From Aldehydirespirator sp965221605 (lineage in GTDB: Bacteria > Actinomycetota > Acidimicrobiia > Acidimicrobiales > Aldehydirespiratoraceae), in NCBI GenBank assembly GCA_965221605.1, contig CBDCSK010000004.1, positions 295,538-359,537 on the forward strand: DNA of 64,000 nt, in the 5' to 3' direction. Shown here piece after piece: positions 9,164 through 17,483 of this stretch. The notes beneath the pieces are model-generated. The model was not told where the DNA came from and ran no database searches. It saw only the letters and a list, made by a program, of their open reading frames with translations. The position numbers were made by a program, and so were the translations under genes. Position 1 is the stretch's first letter. Each line of letters begins with the position of its first letter.

Positions 9164-12082
9164 GTGGAAGCGTACAGGCCCAAACTGATTGAGGTGGCGT
9201 TGCCGTTGGCGGCGATCAACGCGGATGCGGCGCGGGAGAAGTCGATTCGGCACGGGCACCCGTCGACGCTGCATCTGTGGTGGGCTCGGCGGCCGCTGGC
9301 GGCGGCCCGGGCCGTGATCTGGGCGTCGCTCGTGGACGATCCCTCCGGTTATGAGGAGTTCGCAGCCCCTGATGGCGAGACCGGCGAGCAGAAGGCCGAG
9401 CGCACGGACAGGATCGACGCTGAGCGACAGCGGCTGTTCGCGATCCTGGAACGGCTGGTCAAGTGGGAGAACTCCAACAACCCGGATGTGCTGGCCGAGG
9501 CCCGGGCCGAGATCGACCGGTGCTTCTCCGACGGGCCGCCGCCGATCCTGGATCCCTTCGCCGGGGGAGGCGCGATACCGCTGGAGGCTCAGCGGCTCGG
9601 GCTCACCGCGCTCGCCGGGGACTTGAACCCGGTGGCGGTGCTCATCAACAAGGCGATGATCGAGATCCCGCCCCGGTTCGCAGGGATGCCGCCGGTGCAT
9701 CCCGGCATCGACAAGACCCTCACCACCTGGGAGCGTGCCCAGGGCCTTGCCGCCGACATCGAGGCGTACGGACAGTGGATGCGCGACGAGGCCGAGCGCC
9801 GCATCGGGCACATGTACCCTGACGCGACCGGCCCAGACGGCGAGAAGCTCACGCCTATCGCATGGATTTGGGCCCGCACCGTGGAGTCGCCGGACCCGAG
9901 TTGGTCGGGCCATGTGCCGCTGGTGGCGTCGTGGACGCTGGCGAAGCGGCCCGGCAAGCCCAAGGTCTGGATCGAGCCGATGATCGACCGCGACGCCATG
10001 ACGATCAGCTACGCGATCCGCGAAGGCGGCGAGCCGTCCCGTGACAGAACCATAAGCCGGGGCAACGGAACGTGCATCGCTACCGGTGCCGCCATACCGG
10101 GCGACTACATCAAGTCCGAGAGCCGCGCCGGCCGCATGGGTCGACACATGATGGCCGTAGTAGCCGAAGGGAAGCGAGGCCGAACCTACCTCCCGTCTAC
10201 TCCCGGCGACGCCGTTGCCGCCGATTGCCCCAAGCCCGCTTGGAAGCCAGAGGGCCGAAACCCGAGACGGCTGACCGGCGGCACTGTCTTCATCTACGGG
10301 TTGGATGAATGGTGGAAGCTGTTCACGCCGAGGCAGTTGACGGCATTGACGACGTTCTCGGATCTGTTGGGTGAGGTGGCGCAGCTGGCGCGCGCCGACG
10401 CTGCGGCGACCGGTGTGGACACCTGCGGGACATATCCGCGCGTCGGCGCGTCGGCAGGCTCCGTGTCTGCGCCGGGTCTTGACTCCAACCGCAGGCGTTG
10501 TCGCTGCGGCGACCGGGGCGCTGCCGCTGCCGGGTTGGCCGATGACGGGATGCGACTGCGTAATGGAGGTGACAGTGCCGCAGCGTACTCGGATGCAGTT
10601 GTTACTTTCTTGGCTTTCGCTATCGACAAGTGTGCCGACTACTGGTCGACGATCTGCACTTGGCACAACTCACGGGAGTTGATTCGCAACACCTTCGGAC
10701 GTCAAGCGATCCCGATGACTTGGGATTTCGCCGAGTGCAATCCGTTCTCTGGATCGACCGGTAACTGGATGGCGATGGTTGATTGGATCGTGAAGTCGGT
10801 CGAGCATTTTCCTGCCTCGGCTTCAGGCGGGGAGGCTCTACAGCGGGATGCGCGAGCGCGCGTCCAAGAGTCGACAGGAGCGCTGCTATCAACTGATCCG
10901 CCCTACTACGACAACATCTCCTATGCCGATCTGTCGGACTTCTTCTATGTGTGGCTGCGACGGAATCTGTCCGATGTGTGGCCTAACGAGTGCTCGACCC
11001 TGTTGACGCCCAAGGCTGAGGAGCTGATCGCGAACCAGTACCGCGCGGGTTCAAGGGGCCTCGCCGAGGAGCATTTCGAGTCGGGAATGGCCGAGTTCAT
11101 GGCTGAGGTCGCTGAACACCAACCGGCTGGTGTGCCGGCCACGATCTACTACGCGTACAAGGCGACCGAGACCAAGGAAGGCGAGATCCGCACAACCGGC
11201 TGGGACACGTTCCTACAGGCTGTCCTCGACGCAGGCCTTCAAGTGAACGCCACGTGGCCGGTGCGGACCGAGTTGGGCAACCGTCTCCTTGCCTCCGGGA
11301 CCAACGCCCTTGCGTCTTCCATCGTGTTGGCTTGTCGGCCGCGGCCTGCTTCAGCGGTTCTATCTACGCGTGGTGAGTTCATTGCCGCGTTACGACAAGA
11401 GTTGCCGGACGCGGTTCGGGTGTTGCAGTCGGGCAATATTGCTCCGGTAGATATGGCCCAGTCCACTATCGGGCCGGGCATCAAGGTGTTCTCCCGGTAC
11501 GCCCGGGTTGTGGAGGCCGACGGATCGTCGATGCCGGTGTCGGCCGCTCTGGCGATCATCAACGACGTTCTTGGCGAGGTACTCGACGGTGAGGAGGCCG
11601 AACTCGACGCCGACACCCGCTTCGCGCTCACCTGGTTCGCCGAGCACGGCTACGACCCTGGCCCCTCGGGCGATGCCGACAGCGTGGCCCGGGCCAAGAA
11701 CACATCTCTGGCCGGCATCGAGGAATCCGGCATCGGCGAGGCCCACGCCGGCAAGTTCCGCCTCTATGAGCGAAGCGAGTTGCCGCCGGACTGGTCGCCG
11801 GTGCACGACAACCGATTCACCGTATGGGAGGCCACCCAATACTTGGCCGCCGCGCTGGAGCGCTCAGAGTCCGAGGCGGCCGAGCTGCTGCACATCCTCG
11901 GCGGCAACGGCGACCGGGCCCGCCAGCTTGCCTACCTGCTGTACCAGAAGGCCAACGATCGGGGCTGGGCTGCCGAGGCCGGTGCCTACAACGGCCTCAT
12001 CACGTCCTGGCCCAACCTGCGTACCGGCGCCGCCACCGTCGCAGCCGCAGCCACCGCCCCCGACCAGCAGTCCCTTCTGTGA
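9164..12082 (+). CDS. DUF1156-family adenine-specific DNA methyltransferase
   Basis: About 972 residues. I chose GTG 9164 (VEAYRPKLIEVALPL), which begins exactly at the DUF1156 domain; the ATG at 9098 would overlap the divergent gene. The DUF1156 signature is clear (REKSIRHGHPSTLHLWWARR). Motif I (LDPFAGGG) is near residue 130, and the catalytic DPPY (TDPPYYDNISYADL) is near residue 577, so N6-adenine methylation is expected. The long middle segment has Cys/His-rich words that may form a zinc ribbon. Such proteins accompany DUF499 ATPases and helicases in DISARM-related defence arrays, where they mark host DNA. The gene is intact. Its 3' end is duplicated, in degraded form, 1.2 kb downstream. 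Confidence 0.9.
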   Translation: MEAYRPKLIEVALPLAAINADAAREKSIRHGHPSTLHLWWARRPLAAARAVIWASLVDDPSGYEEFAAPDGETGEQKAERTDRIDAERQRLFAILERLVKWENSNNPDVLAEARAEIDRCFSDGPPPILDPFAGGGAIPLEAQRLGLTALAGDLNPVAVLINKAMIEIPPRFAGMPPVHPGIDKTLTTWERAQGLAADIEAYGQWMRDEAERRIGHMYPDATGPDGEKLTPIAWIWARTVESPDPSWSGHVPLVASWTLAKRPGKPKVWIEPMIDRDAMTISYAIREGGEPSRDRTISRGNGTCIATGAAIPGDYIKSESRAGRMGRHMMAVVAEGKRGRTYLPSTPGDAVAADCPKPAWKPEGRNPRRLTGGTVFIYGLDEWWKLFTPRQLTALTTFSDLLGEVAQLARADAAATGVDTCGTYPRVGASAGSVSAPGLDSNRRRCRCGDRGAAAAGLADDGMRLRNGGDSAAAYSDAVVTFLAFAIDKCADYWSTICTWHNSRELIRNTFGRQAIPMTWDFAECNPFSGSTGNWMAMVDWIVKSVEHFPASASGGEALQRDARARVQESTGALLSTDPPYYDNISYADLSDFFYVWLRRNLSDVWPNECSTLLTPKAEELIANQYRAGSRGLAEEHFESGMAEFMAEVAEHQPAGVPATIYYAYKATETKEGEIRTTGWDTFLQAVLDAGLQVNATWPVRTELGNRLLASGTNALASSIVLACRPRPASAVLSTRGEFIAALRQELPDAVRVLQSGNIAPVDMAQSTIGPGIKVFSRYARVVEADGSSMPVSAALAIINDVLGEVLDGEEAELDADTRFALTWFAEHGYDPGPSGDADSVARAKNTSLAGIEESGIGEAHAGKFRLYERSELPPDWSPVHDNRFTVWEATQYLAAALERSESEAAELLHILGGNGDRARQLAYLLYQKANDRGWAAEAGAYNGLITSWPNLRTGAATVAAAATAPDQQSLL

Positions 12083-12235
12083 TCACACTGTTGCGACAGC
12101 CCTCAGGCCCGCGCCCGCCGACAGGCGTGGTCCTGCCCAACCCGCCAGACTTGCGGTTCTGGCCACGTGAGGGATTGCGGATGCCAGCAGGGCCGAGTCA
12201 TCCCATGTGCGAAGAAACATCAGATAGACGGAAAT

Positions 12236-12271
12236 CTACCCAATCGAGTTTCAACCGATTGCGCCGGGTAG
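12236..12271 (+). promoter_or_regulatory. Nested inverted repeat upstream of the HTH/PIN pair
   Basis: CTACCC (12236-12241) pairs with GGGTAG (12266-12271), and AATCG (12242-12246) pairs with CGATT (12256-12260). The element sits 32 bases before the ATG at 12303 and could be the operator by which the HTH protein represses its own operon. The rest of the 220-base gap after the methyltransferase shows nothing else. Confidence 0.35.
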
Positions 12272-12302
12272 GGTGATATTCCGACGCAGGAGGCGACCGG
12301 CC

Positions 12303-12743
12303 ATGGGCACTCGGCATACGCGAACTCAGCGGAAGCGGTGGGCCCATCTGACCCAGACGGTCCCGATCGACGAAGTTGCGGCTAGAGCCGGCGTGAAGCG
12401 CGGCACAGTGCAGTCCTGGCGGACCGAGTTCGGCGTCACGGGCGGCGAGGTGGTCGTTCATTCGGCTGCCGGCAGGATCAGGCTCGACCGCGGCCAGGCC
12501 GCAACTGCCGCCGGTGCTCAACCCACTAGAGCCCCGGCCAGCCCCCACGGATGCGACATCGGGGCGGAGGTGCGCGAAGCGACCTTGCGCTATGTCGAGC
12601 AGCACCGAGAGTGGTTCGACAACGCAGAGGGCCGCCAGTCGGACAAGAAGGAGATGCGTGAAGTGATCTCCGATTGGGAAGGGCAGCACGGCCCCTTCAC
12701 TCCCCGAGAGAAGGCAGAAGCTCGAACCGTTCTCGGTCGGTGA
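12303..12743 (+). CDS. HTH antitoxin-like protein paired with a PIN toxin
   Basis: 146 residues from ATG 12303, with GGAGG about 10 bases before it. An N-terminal helix-turn-helix is visible (IDEVAARAGVKRGTVQSWRT), followed by a linker rich in Ala/Pro and a charged C-terminal helix. Its stop overlaps the GTG start of the PIN gene by 4 bases, the usual antitoxin-first order of VapBC-like operons. It most likely binds and neutralises the PIN RNase and represses the promoter. It does not look like a standard VapB (no AbrB or RHH fold), so the pairing is by position. Confidence 0.65.
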   Translation: MGTRHTRTQRKRWAHLTQTVPIDEVAARAGVKRGTVQSWRTEFGVTGGEVVVHSAAGRIRLDRGQAATAAGAQPTRAPASPHGCDIGAEVREATLRYVEQHREWFDNAEGRQSDKKEMREVISDWEGQHGPFTPREKAEARTVLGR

Positions 12744-13159
12744 GCATCCTCATTCTCGATTCTGGAGCGCTCATCGCGCTCGAGAGGAACAAGCGTGCCG
12801 TGTGGGCGCTCGTCGAAGCCGCATACGAAGCGGGCGACAGAGCCCAGGTCCCGGCATGCGCGCTGGCGCAGGCGTGGAACGGAGAGCCGTCCCAGGCTCG
12901 CCTCAACCAGGCGCTCAAACTGTGCAGAACGATCCCGCTGGACGAGGACATGGCTCGCATCGCAGGTCGCCTGCGCATGATCAGCGGCATCGATGATGTA
13001 ACCGACGCCTCTGTCGCTGCGGCTACGGCCCTGGCAACGAACCTCTCCAGCGTCGTGGTTGCCACGTCCGACGAGAGCGACATCTCCCAACTCATCAGTG
13101 CGGCGCATTCGGTGCGTCCGCTGCTCGTCCACGACAACATCCGTATCCACGCTGCATAG
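12740..13159 (+). CDS. PIN-domain RNase toxin (VapC-like)
   Basis: 139 residues from GTG 12740, coupled to the preceding HTH gene. The N-terminus ILILDSGALIALERN holds the first acidic residue of the PIN site. The middle has IPLDEDMARIAGRL. The region TDASVAAATAL followed by VVVATSDESDISQL supplies the later acidic residues. The length is normal for VapC. PIN toxins cleave tRNA or rRNA when released from their antitoxin. The pair lies between an intact and a ruined copy of the DUF1156 gene end, so it may have been inserted there. Confidence 0.8.
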   Translation: MSILILDSGALIALERNKRAVWALVEAAYEAGDRAQVPACALAQAWNGEPSQARLNQALKLCRTIPLDEDMARIAGRLRMISGIDDVTDASVAAATALATNLSSVVVATSDESDISQLISAAHSVRPLLVHDNIRIHAA

Positions 13160-13206
13160 TCGGGTGGATCGCGGGCGTTGTCGAGTCTGTTGAGGAGCTT
13201 CAGGAC

Positions 13207-13344
13207 GATGAAGGCCAACGACCGGGGCTGGGCCGCCGAGGCCGGCGCCTACAACGGCCTCATCACCGCCTGGCCCATCTGCGCACCGCCGCCGCGACCG
13301 TCGCAGCCGCGGCCGCCGGCCCCGCCCAACAGGCGCTGTTGTGA
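13207..13344 (+). pseudogene. Remnant: last 45 codons of a second DUF1156 methyltransferase gene
   Basis: The frame KANDRGWAAEAGAYNGLITA repeats the C-terminus of the intact methyltransferase (bases 11950-12082). A one-base frameshift near 13276 then restores HLRTAAATVAAAAAGPAQQ and LL-stop. The nucleotide match to the intact copy is high but clearly diverged, so this is an old paralogue or allele rather than a fresh duplication. Confidence 0.75.
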
Positions 13345-13400
13345 CGACGCCTCACCTCTCCATCGCGTGGCTCGGCGTCATCGAAGGCTCAGGTATCTCG

Positions 13401-13610
13401 TCACTGGGCCAGACGATCCAGCAACTCCTGGTCCCGTTCGATCAGTCGCCTTGCGCGAGCCGTGAAGTCCTCATCGGCTCTCACGCGCCTTATCTCTGCG
13501 CGTAGTGAGTCGACGACGAGTTGGTTCACGCTCGAGCCCCGCACTCGGGCCACCGCCTCAGCCTCCTGCGCCAAGTCTTCCGGCAGTCGCACGGTCGTCT
13601 GTCTGGTCAT
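13401..13610 (-). CDS. RHH/CopG-type antitoxin-like regulator
   Basis: 69 residues from ATG 13610. The ribbon-helix-helix pattern is clear: TTVRLPEDLAQEAEAVARVR, then SSVNQLVVDSLRAEI. A charged C-terminal tail (RARRLIERDQELLDRLA) would bind a toxin. No toxin gene follows on this strand, since downstream is the DUF1156 remnant, so it is an orphan or acts with a toxin elsewhere. A perfect 16-bp palindrome lies 11 bases before the start codon, as expected for autoregulation. Confidence 0.75.
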   Translation of the reverse strand: MTRQTTVRLPEDLAQEAEAVARVRGSSVNQLVVDSLRAEIRRVRADEDFTARARRLIERDQELLDRLAQ

Positions 13611-13621
13611 GGCATCACAAT

Positions 13622-13637
13622 ATCGTGATATCACGAT
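13622..13637. promoter_or_regulatory. 16-bp perfect palindrome, probable operator of the RHH regulator
   Basis: ATCGTGATATCACGAT reads the same on both strands and lies immediately upstream of the minus-strand RHH gene. RHH antitoxins bind such symmetric sites as dimers of dimers. Its AT content contrasts with the surrounding GC-rich DNA. Confidence 0.65.
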
Positions 13638-13850
13638 TGCCGCTATATCCAGGACCCTCGCAACCCGCACCCGAAGTCGAGGACGAGGACGCTCACCGGC
13701 GCGCACTCTTCTGCAGGTGCTCCCTGATCGGGCGCCACCAGCAGCCGCCGTGTTGCCGCTCCTGAGCCGCGATGTCGCAAGTCCGTGGCATTGTGGGGGA
13801 ATGTCTGAGGCTGTGCATGCTTACGCCATCGGTTGCGGGAGTCGATTCTC

Positions 13851-14441
13851 ATGGTGATGGCCAACACCGAGCGGGTCGCCAATGCGCTGGATCTGCTGCG
13901 TGACGGGCTCGGGCCGGCGTGCGAGGCGACGTGGCGGGGGTTCTATGGCGACGGGTGGCTGCATCAGGTCAACTCGAAGTTGCACAGCCCTGATCGCGAG
14001 CCCTCTGCTGCAGACGCGGCGTTCCTGTTGAAGGGGATCAAGGCCACCTGGAACGAGGTGTTCAGCCACGGGTTCGGACTCTCGGTGCGGTCGCTGGTGT
14101 TCGAGGTGTCCGATGTGCGCAACCGCTGGGCCCACCAGCAGTCCTTGACCAGCGACGACACCGTCCGGGCTCTCGACTCGATGGAGCGGGTGTTGGAGGC
14201 CTTCGGAAACAGCGATCAACGTGATCAGATCCGCGGCCTGCGCCGGGACCTGTTGCGCCAGATGTTCGACGAGGAGTCCCGCGCTGAGCGCCGCCGCACC
14301 GCGGCCAAGCCCACCGAGGGCACTCCCCACGCCGGGCTCACGCCGTGGCGCGACATCATCGCACCGTGCCGGCCCGGCCTTCTTCGTTCGCCACGTAGGC
14401 GATCAGGACGTTCGAATCGAGATACGCCCGAACCGGCCTAG
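13851..14441 (+). pseudogene. Swt1-type HEPN N-terminus of a DUF499-like ATPase, truncated
   Basis: From ATG 13851 (GGGAG upstream) the protein begins MANTERVANALDLLRDGLGP and contains SLVFEVSDVRNRWAHQQSL, the Swt1-type HEPN core with its R-x4-H-like RNRWAHQ. It reaches GLTPWRDIIAPC, a segment which in DUF499 defence ATPases leads into the AAA domain. Around 14370 homology stops, because the remaining codons run through an inverted PIN gene end. Full-length relatives are about 1,000 residues or more, so only the first 170 or so remain. DUF499 genes normally sit next to DUF1156 methyltransferase genes, which is what the remnant at 13207 suggests here. Confidence 0.65.
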
Positions 14442-14448
14442 TCTTCAT
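14371..14448 (-). pseudogene. PIN-domain toxin, N-terminal fragment only
   Basis: Starting at the ATG 14446-14448, which overlaps the end of the upstream gene, the reading is MKTRPVRAYLDSNVLIAYVA then NEEGRA. YLDSNVLIAY is the hallmark first strand and acidic residue of PIN domains. After about 26 codons it runs into the truncated Swt1-HEPN gene coming from the other side, so roughly four fifths of the toxin is missing. Confidence 0.6.
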
Positions 14449-15200
14449 CTCTCATACGCCTGACCAGAACCTCGGCCGGTTCAGAGGTGTGGGCCGCTCC
14501 TCGGGCTCTGAGGTAGCCGTCAGGGTCGCCTTCGTCTACAGGATCCACGTCGGTGACGCGTCGAATCCATAGCGGCCTGTCGGTCTTGGGGTCACGAAGG
14601 ACCGTGCCGGTGACATCGGCGATGTGTCCCCACACGCCCCGCATCGTGTCCTCAAGATCCGGGTCCATGTAGCAAACGACTGCAGAGTCTGTGGTGAGTT
14701 CGTAGAGGCGGAAAGTCAGACCCCTGCGCCGGGACAGCGTCTCGACGCGGCCACGCACGGTCCCGAGCGACGTCGCGTCCACATCGGGCGCCTCGGCTGC
14801 AGTGAAGTGTCAGGGAGGGAATGGGCGCCTTGACAACCACTCGCTTGCTGTCCGTCTGGATCGCGATCGGTTGGCTCTCATTGGCGAGGGCCATGAGTCC
14901 GTGCATTTCTCGATGCAACGGAAGGGCGCGATCAAGGCTTCCGTCCCGCACGCGTTGTGCTGCATCGATGCAGCTGTCGTACATGACCGGGATCCGCTCC
15001 ACGGCTTCGTCGTCTAGCGGGACGGCCTGAGCCGTCGCACCTGCGCTTCCGTAGTCAAGCCCGGTGAGCATCCAGCGGACCTCTGCACTATGGCTCAGCC
15101 TCAGAGCATCAAGAACCTGCGAGAAGCGAATGAACGCATCCGAGAGTTGGTCGATAGTGACCTCGCCACCTAGGTGGAATTTCACATGATCTTCCATCAT
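14438..15200 (-). pseudogene. Probable antitoxin-side gene of the PIN fragment, one frameshift
   Basis: Two frames make one protein of about 254 residues. From ATG 15200 it reads MMEDHVKFHLGGEVTIDQLS through KRVVVKAPIP (to about 14816). Then, in another frame from about 14800, it reads DATSLGTVRGRVETLSRR to VLVRRMRDED-stop. The total of 763 bases is not a multiple of three, consistent with one indel. The protein looks like a soluble alpha/beta protein with no DNA-binding motif that I recognise. Its stop overlaps the start of the PIN fragment, so it was the first gene of that pair. Whether any product remains functional is unclear. Confidence 0.5.
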
Positions 15201-15326
15201 ATCCTACATTGTATCGTCGGTGTCGGCGGACCGCTAGCGCAAGTCACCGCGACAAGACCGGAGCCGAATCCTCCGAGTTCGAATGGATGTTGCCGCCACG
15301 CGTCGGCGCGCCATGAGCCCCTGATC

Positions 15327-15776
15327 GGTACCGTCGGTCGCGTGCGGGCTGATCTCAGCGGCACCTTCCTCACCGCACAGCTCCTGCGCCCCCGCCTGAT
15401 CAGGCACCTGCCGTTCACCTGCGGGGCGCTCACCAAGAAGCGCCTGCCCAACGACGAGTTCATGAGCCTGATCGAGCCGCTGCGCCACGACCCCAAGGTG
15501 CGGCGCGACCTCGACAAGTACCTCCGCAGCGTCCCCGGCAAGGCGCAACTGCTCGAATGGGCCGAACAGCAGCGCGCCTTCGACGGCCCCGTGCTCATCG
15601 TGTGGGCCCGCGACGAGAAGCTGATGCCGCCCGAGCACGCCGTGCGCCTCACCGAGCACTCCGACAACGCCGAGCTGGTGTGGGTCGACGACAGCCGCAC
15701 CCTCATCCCCATAGACCAGCCCGAGGCCCTAACCGCCCACCTCGAAGAGTTCCTAGCCCGCACCACCACCCCCTGA
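15327..15776 (+). pseudogene. Alpha/beta hydrolase, C-terminal half only
   Basis: RPRLIRHLPFTCGALTKKRL, then a cap-like helical region, then FDGPVLIVWARDEKLMPPEH (the strand carrying the acidic residue of the triad) and SRTLIPIDQPEALTAHLEEF match the last 150 residues of alpha/beta-fold hydrolases. The half with the nucleophile elbow is missing. Upstream sequence is unrelated, and an open frame continues only by chance. It is another gene cut at an island boundary. Confidence 0.6.
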
Positions 15777-15799
15777 CGGCGCCCGACGGGTTCGACGGA

Positions 15800-16423
15800 T
15801 CAGCGAGGCGACGCGCCTGTAGCCGATCTGGACTCCCCGAGGTCGATCTCCACCATGGGGCGCTGGGTGACGGTCGCGTGGAAGTTGCCTTCGCCGCTGT
15901 GCAACCAACCCGTCGGCCGGACTGCTACCTGCACCGGGCGGCCTAGACGAGGCTCGGCTGCGGACAGCGCCGCATAGAGCTGTTCGCGGTCGGGTGAGCC
16001 GAGAACCAGCACGTCGATGTCCCCGACAGGGCTACCAAGTGCCGAGCCGGCGCCGTGGATGGCCGTGGCCCAGGACCCGAAGATGCACGCGGCGGCGATG
16101 CCTTCTACGCCAGCGAGCTCCTCTGCCAGGACACCGGGCGGGCCGAACGCCTTGACCAGCACGTCGGCGAGACCCTCGAAGTACGGGCTGGCAGTGTCGG
16201 CGCGCACCAGCCTGGTGTTGCCGACCTTGCGGCTGGTCAGGATCCCGGCCGACTCGGCTCGGTCGACCTCCCGATGCACCGAGCTGATCGGAGTATCCAG
16301 CATCACCGCCAGATCCGTGAGACTGGCCTCCAACTCGGGATCACCGAGCAGCCGTGCCAGCAGTTCGCCCTGCTGTCGCGACCTGAGAATGGGCAGCAGG
16401 CTGAGCGCTCTGCCTCTTTCCAT
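15800..16423 (-). CDS. HTH-nucleotidyltransferase fusion (ArsR-like HTH + MNT domain)
   Basis: 207 residues from ATG 16423 (MERGRALSLLPILRSRQQ). The N-terminal 75 residues form a winged helix (DLAVMLDTPISSVHREVDRA). The C-terminal part has ACIFGSWATAIHG, then VGDIDVLVLGSPD, the GSx10DxD signature of minimal nucleotidyltransferases. Such fusions are related to MNT antitoxins, which AMPylate a HEPN toxin, and to small regulators. No HEPN partner is adjacent. The divergent gene at 16548 encodes only a small HTH-like protein. GGGA/TCCC half-sites in the upstream region support self-regulation and this start. Confidence 0.7.
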   Translation of the reverse strand: MERGRALSLLPILRSRQQGELLARLLGDPELEASLTDLAVMLDTPISSVHREVDRAESAGILTSRKVGNTRLVRADTASPYFEGLADVLVKAFGPPGVLAEELAGVEGIAAACIFGSWATAIHGAGSALGSPVGDIDVLVLGSPDREQLYAALSAAEPRLGRPVQVAVRPTGWLHSGEGNFHATVTQRPMVEIDLGESRSATGASPR

Positions 16424-16428
16424 AGTTT

Positions 16429-16453
16429 GGGAAGCATATCCCGGTTTATGGGA
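16429..16453. promoter_or_regulatory. Three spaced GGGA/TCCC half-sites upstream of the nucleotidyltransferase gene
   Basis: GGGA at 16429-16432, TCCC at 16439-16442 and GGGA at 16450-16453 are arranged so that the middle site can pair with either flank, giving two overlapping dyads. This is the usual look of an operator bound by a winged-helix autoregulator. Confidence 0.35.
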
Positions 16454-16547
16454 CATCAGCGAGGATTGCCAGCCTTCCCGTGGCCCGATACGTACCATAG
16501 GCTGCAAGCATTCGCGACAAGCTGGCCGTTGGCCTTAGTGAGGAACT

Positions 16548-16808
16548 ATGAGCTACACCGATGCTGACGTGTCCGCCGCGATCGCGAGAATGGACAAGTA
16601 CCGATCCGGTCTCGACTACGAGGTCGGCACGGCGCTCGCCGTGGTCGGGCTCAGTGCGGAGCGGGCCGACAAGGAGATCGCCATCCGCGACGACATGATC
16701 CGCACCGCGCATCGCGTCGGTGCCTCGCTGCGACAGATCGCGGAGGCCTCCGGGCTCGGCCGCAAGACCGTCACCGCGATCGTTGAGGCGGACCCGCTGC
16801 GGGTGTGA
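16548..16808 (+). CDS. Small HTH-like protein
   Basis: 86 residues from ATG 16548. The C-terminal half carries a helix-turn-helix-like stretch (ASLRQIAEASGLGRKTVTAI). The N-terminal half is helical. It is divergent from the nucleotidyltransferase gene and shares its control region. It could be an antitoxin or small regulator; no toxin partner follows. I do not recognise a named family. Confidence 0.6.
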   Translation: MSYTDADVSAAIARMDKYRSGLDYEVGTALAVVGLSAERADKEIAIRDDMIRTAHRVGASLRQIAEASGLGRKTVTAIVEADPLRV

Positions 16809-16861
16809 CACCTGCCAACGAGACCAGCGGATCGGTCTGGGTGTGTCTGGTCAGCCTGTAG

Positions 16862-17176
16862 CTATCGGCTGACGGCCTCGGCTTCGTCGATCCTCTTTCC
16901 GTAGCGCTCTCGCGCCGTTCGCCCCGAGACATTGAGAATCCTACCGATCCGGTCCCATGTCGCGCCGTCAGCACGGGCCTCCGCGACTGCCTCGCAGACT
17001 CGTTCCTCCATGTGGCTCTCCGTCCTGACGGCCCGCCATAAGGCGAACTCCCCAATCGAGAGTTTGTCGGACTCCGGCCAGTCGTATGCCTCGCACCAGT
17101 CGGCGACCGCGTTCCAGTCGCCGCTCGCCTTTGCGTCATCGATGAGCTCCCGGAGCGTCTTCGACATGGGACTCAC
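16862..17176 (-). CDS. HTH antitoxin of a two-gene TA-like operon
   Basis: 104 residues from ATG 17176, overlapping the end of the upstream gene by 4 bases. The C-terminus has an HTH (ATWDRIGRILNVSGRTARER). The N-terminus (KTLRELIDDAKASGDWNAVA) is helical and probably contacts the partner. The toxin-first order resembles HigBA-like pairs. It likely represses its own promoter. Confidence 0.65.
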   Translation of the reverse strand: MSPMSKTLRELIDDAKASGDWNAVADWCEAYDWPESDKLSIGEFALWRAVRTESHMEERVCEAVAEARADGATWDRIGRILNVSGRTARERYGKRIDEAEAVSR

Positions 17177-17388
17177 CTCAAGTACTTGTCTCGTGCTGGC
17201 ATGGCATGAATGATCCTACAACGCCCTGCTTCGTCAACCGCGCCCACCTCGAGCAGGCGACCACTGCGATCCGCCCCGATGAGCATCAATACGTCCTCCA
17301 CCCTGTAGGCCCGAATTGCGTTGTGGAATGCGTGGATTAGGTCCTCGTCCTCGATACCGTGCCGACGTGCACTGTCCGCTATCTCCAT
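17173..17388 (-). CDS. Small toxin-like protein of a TA operon (DUF4258/BrnT-like)
   Basis: 71 residues from ATG 17388. The sequence IADSARRHGIEDEDLIHAFH, then LMLIGADRSGRLLEVG and RIIHAMPARDKYL, matches small RelE/BrnT-like toxins that are paired with HTH antitoxins. These usually act as ribosome-dependent or free mRNA interferases; this is family knowledge, not tested here. It is the first gene of the operon and precedes its antitoxin. Confidence 0.65.
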   Translation of the reverse strand: MEIADSARRHGIEDEDLIHAFHNAIRAYRVEDVLMLIGADRSGRLLEVGAVDEAGRCRIIHAMPARDKYLR

Positions 17389-17483
17389 GCATATTACGTT
17401 ACTTTCGATGCAACAATAGGCGGCACATGTCGCGGCACTACATTGACTCCGTCACGGATGGCGGAGGTGGTCCGCTCCCTCGC

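Noticed and set aside
1..17400. A complete DISARM system
   Set aside because: A helicase and a methyltransferase are present, but no DrmA, DrmB (DUF1998) or DrmC-like gene is visible, and the DUF499 part is truncated.
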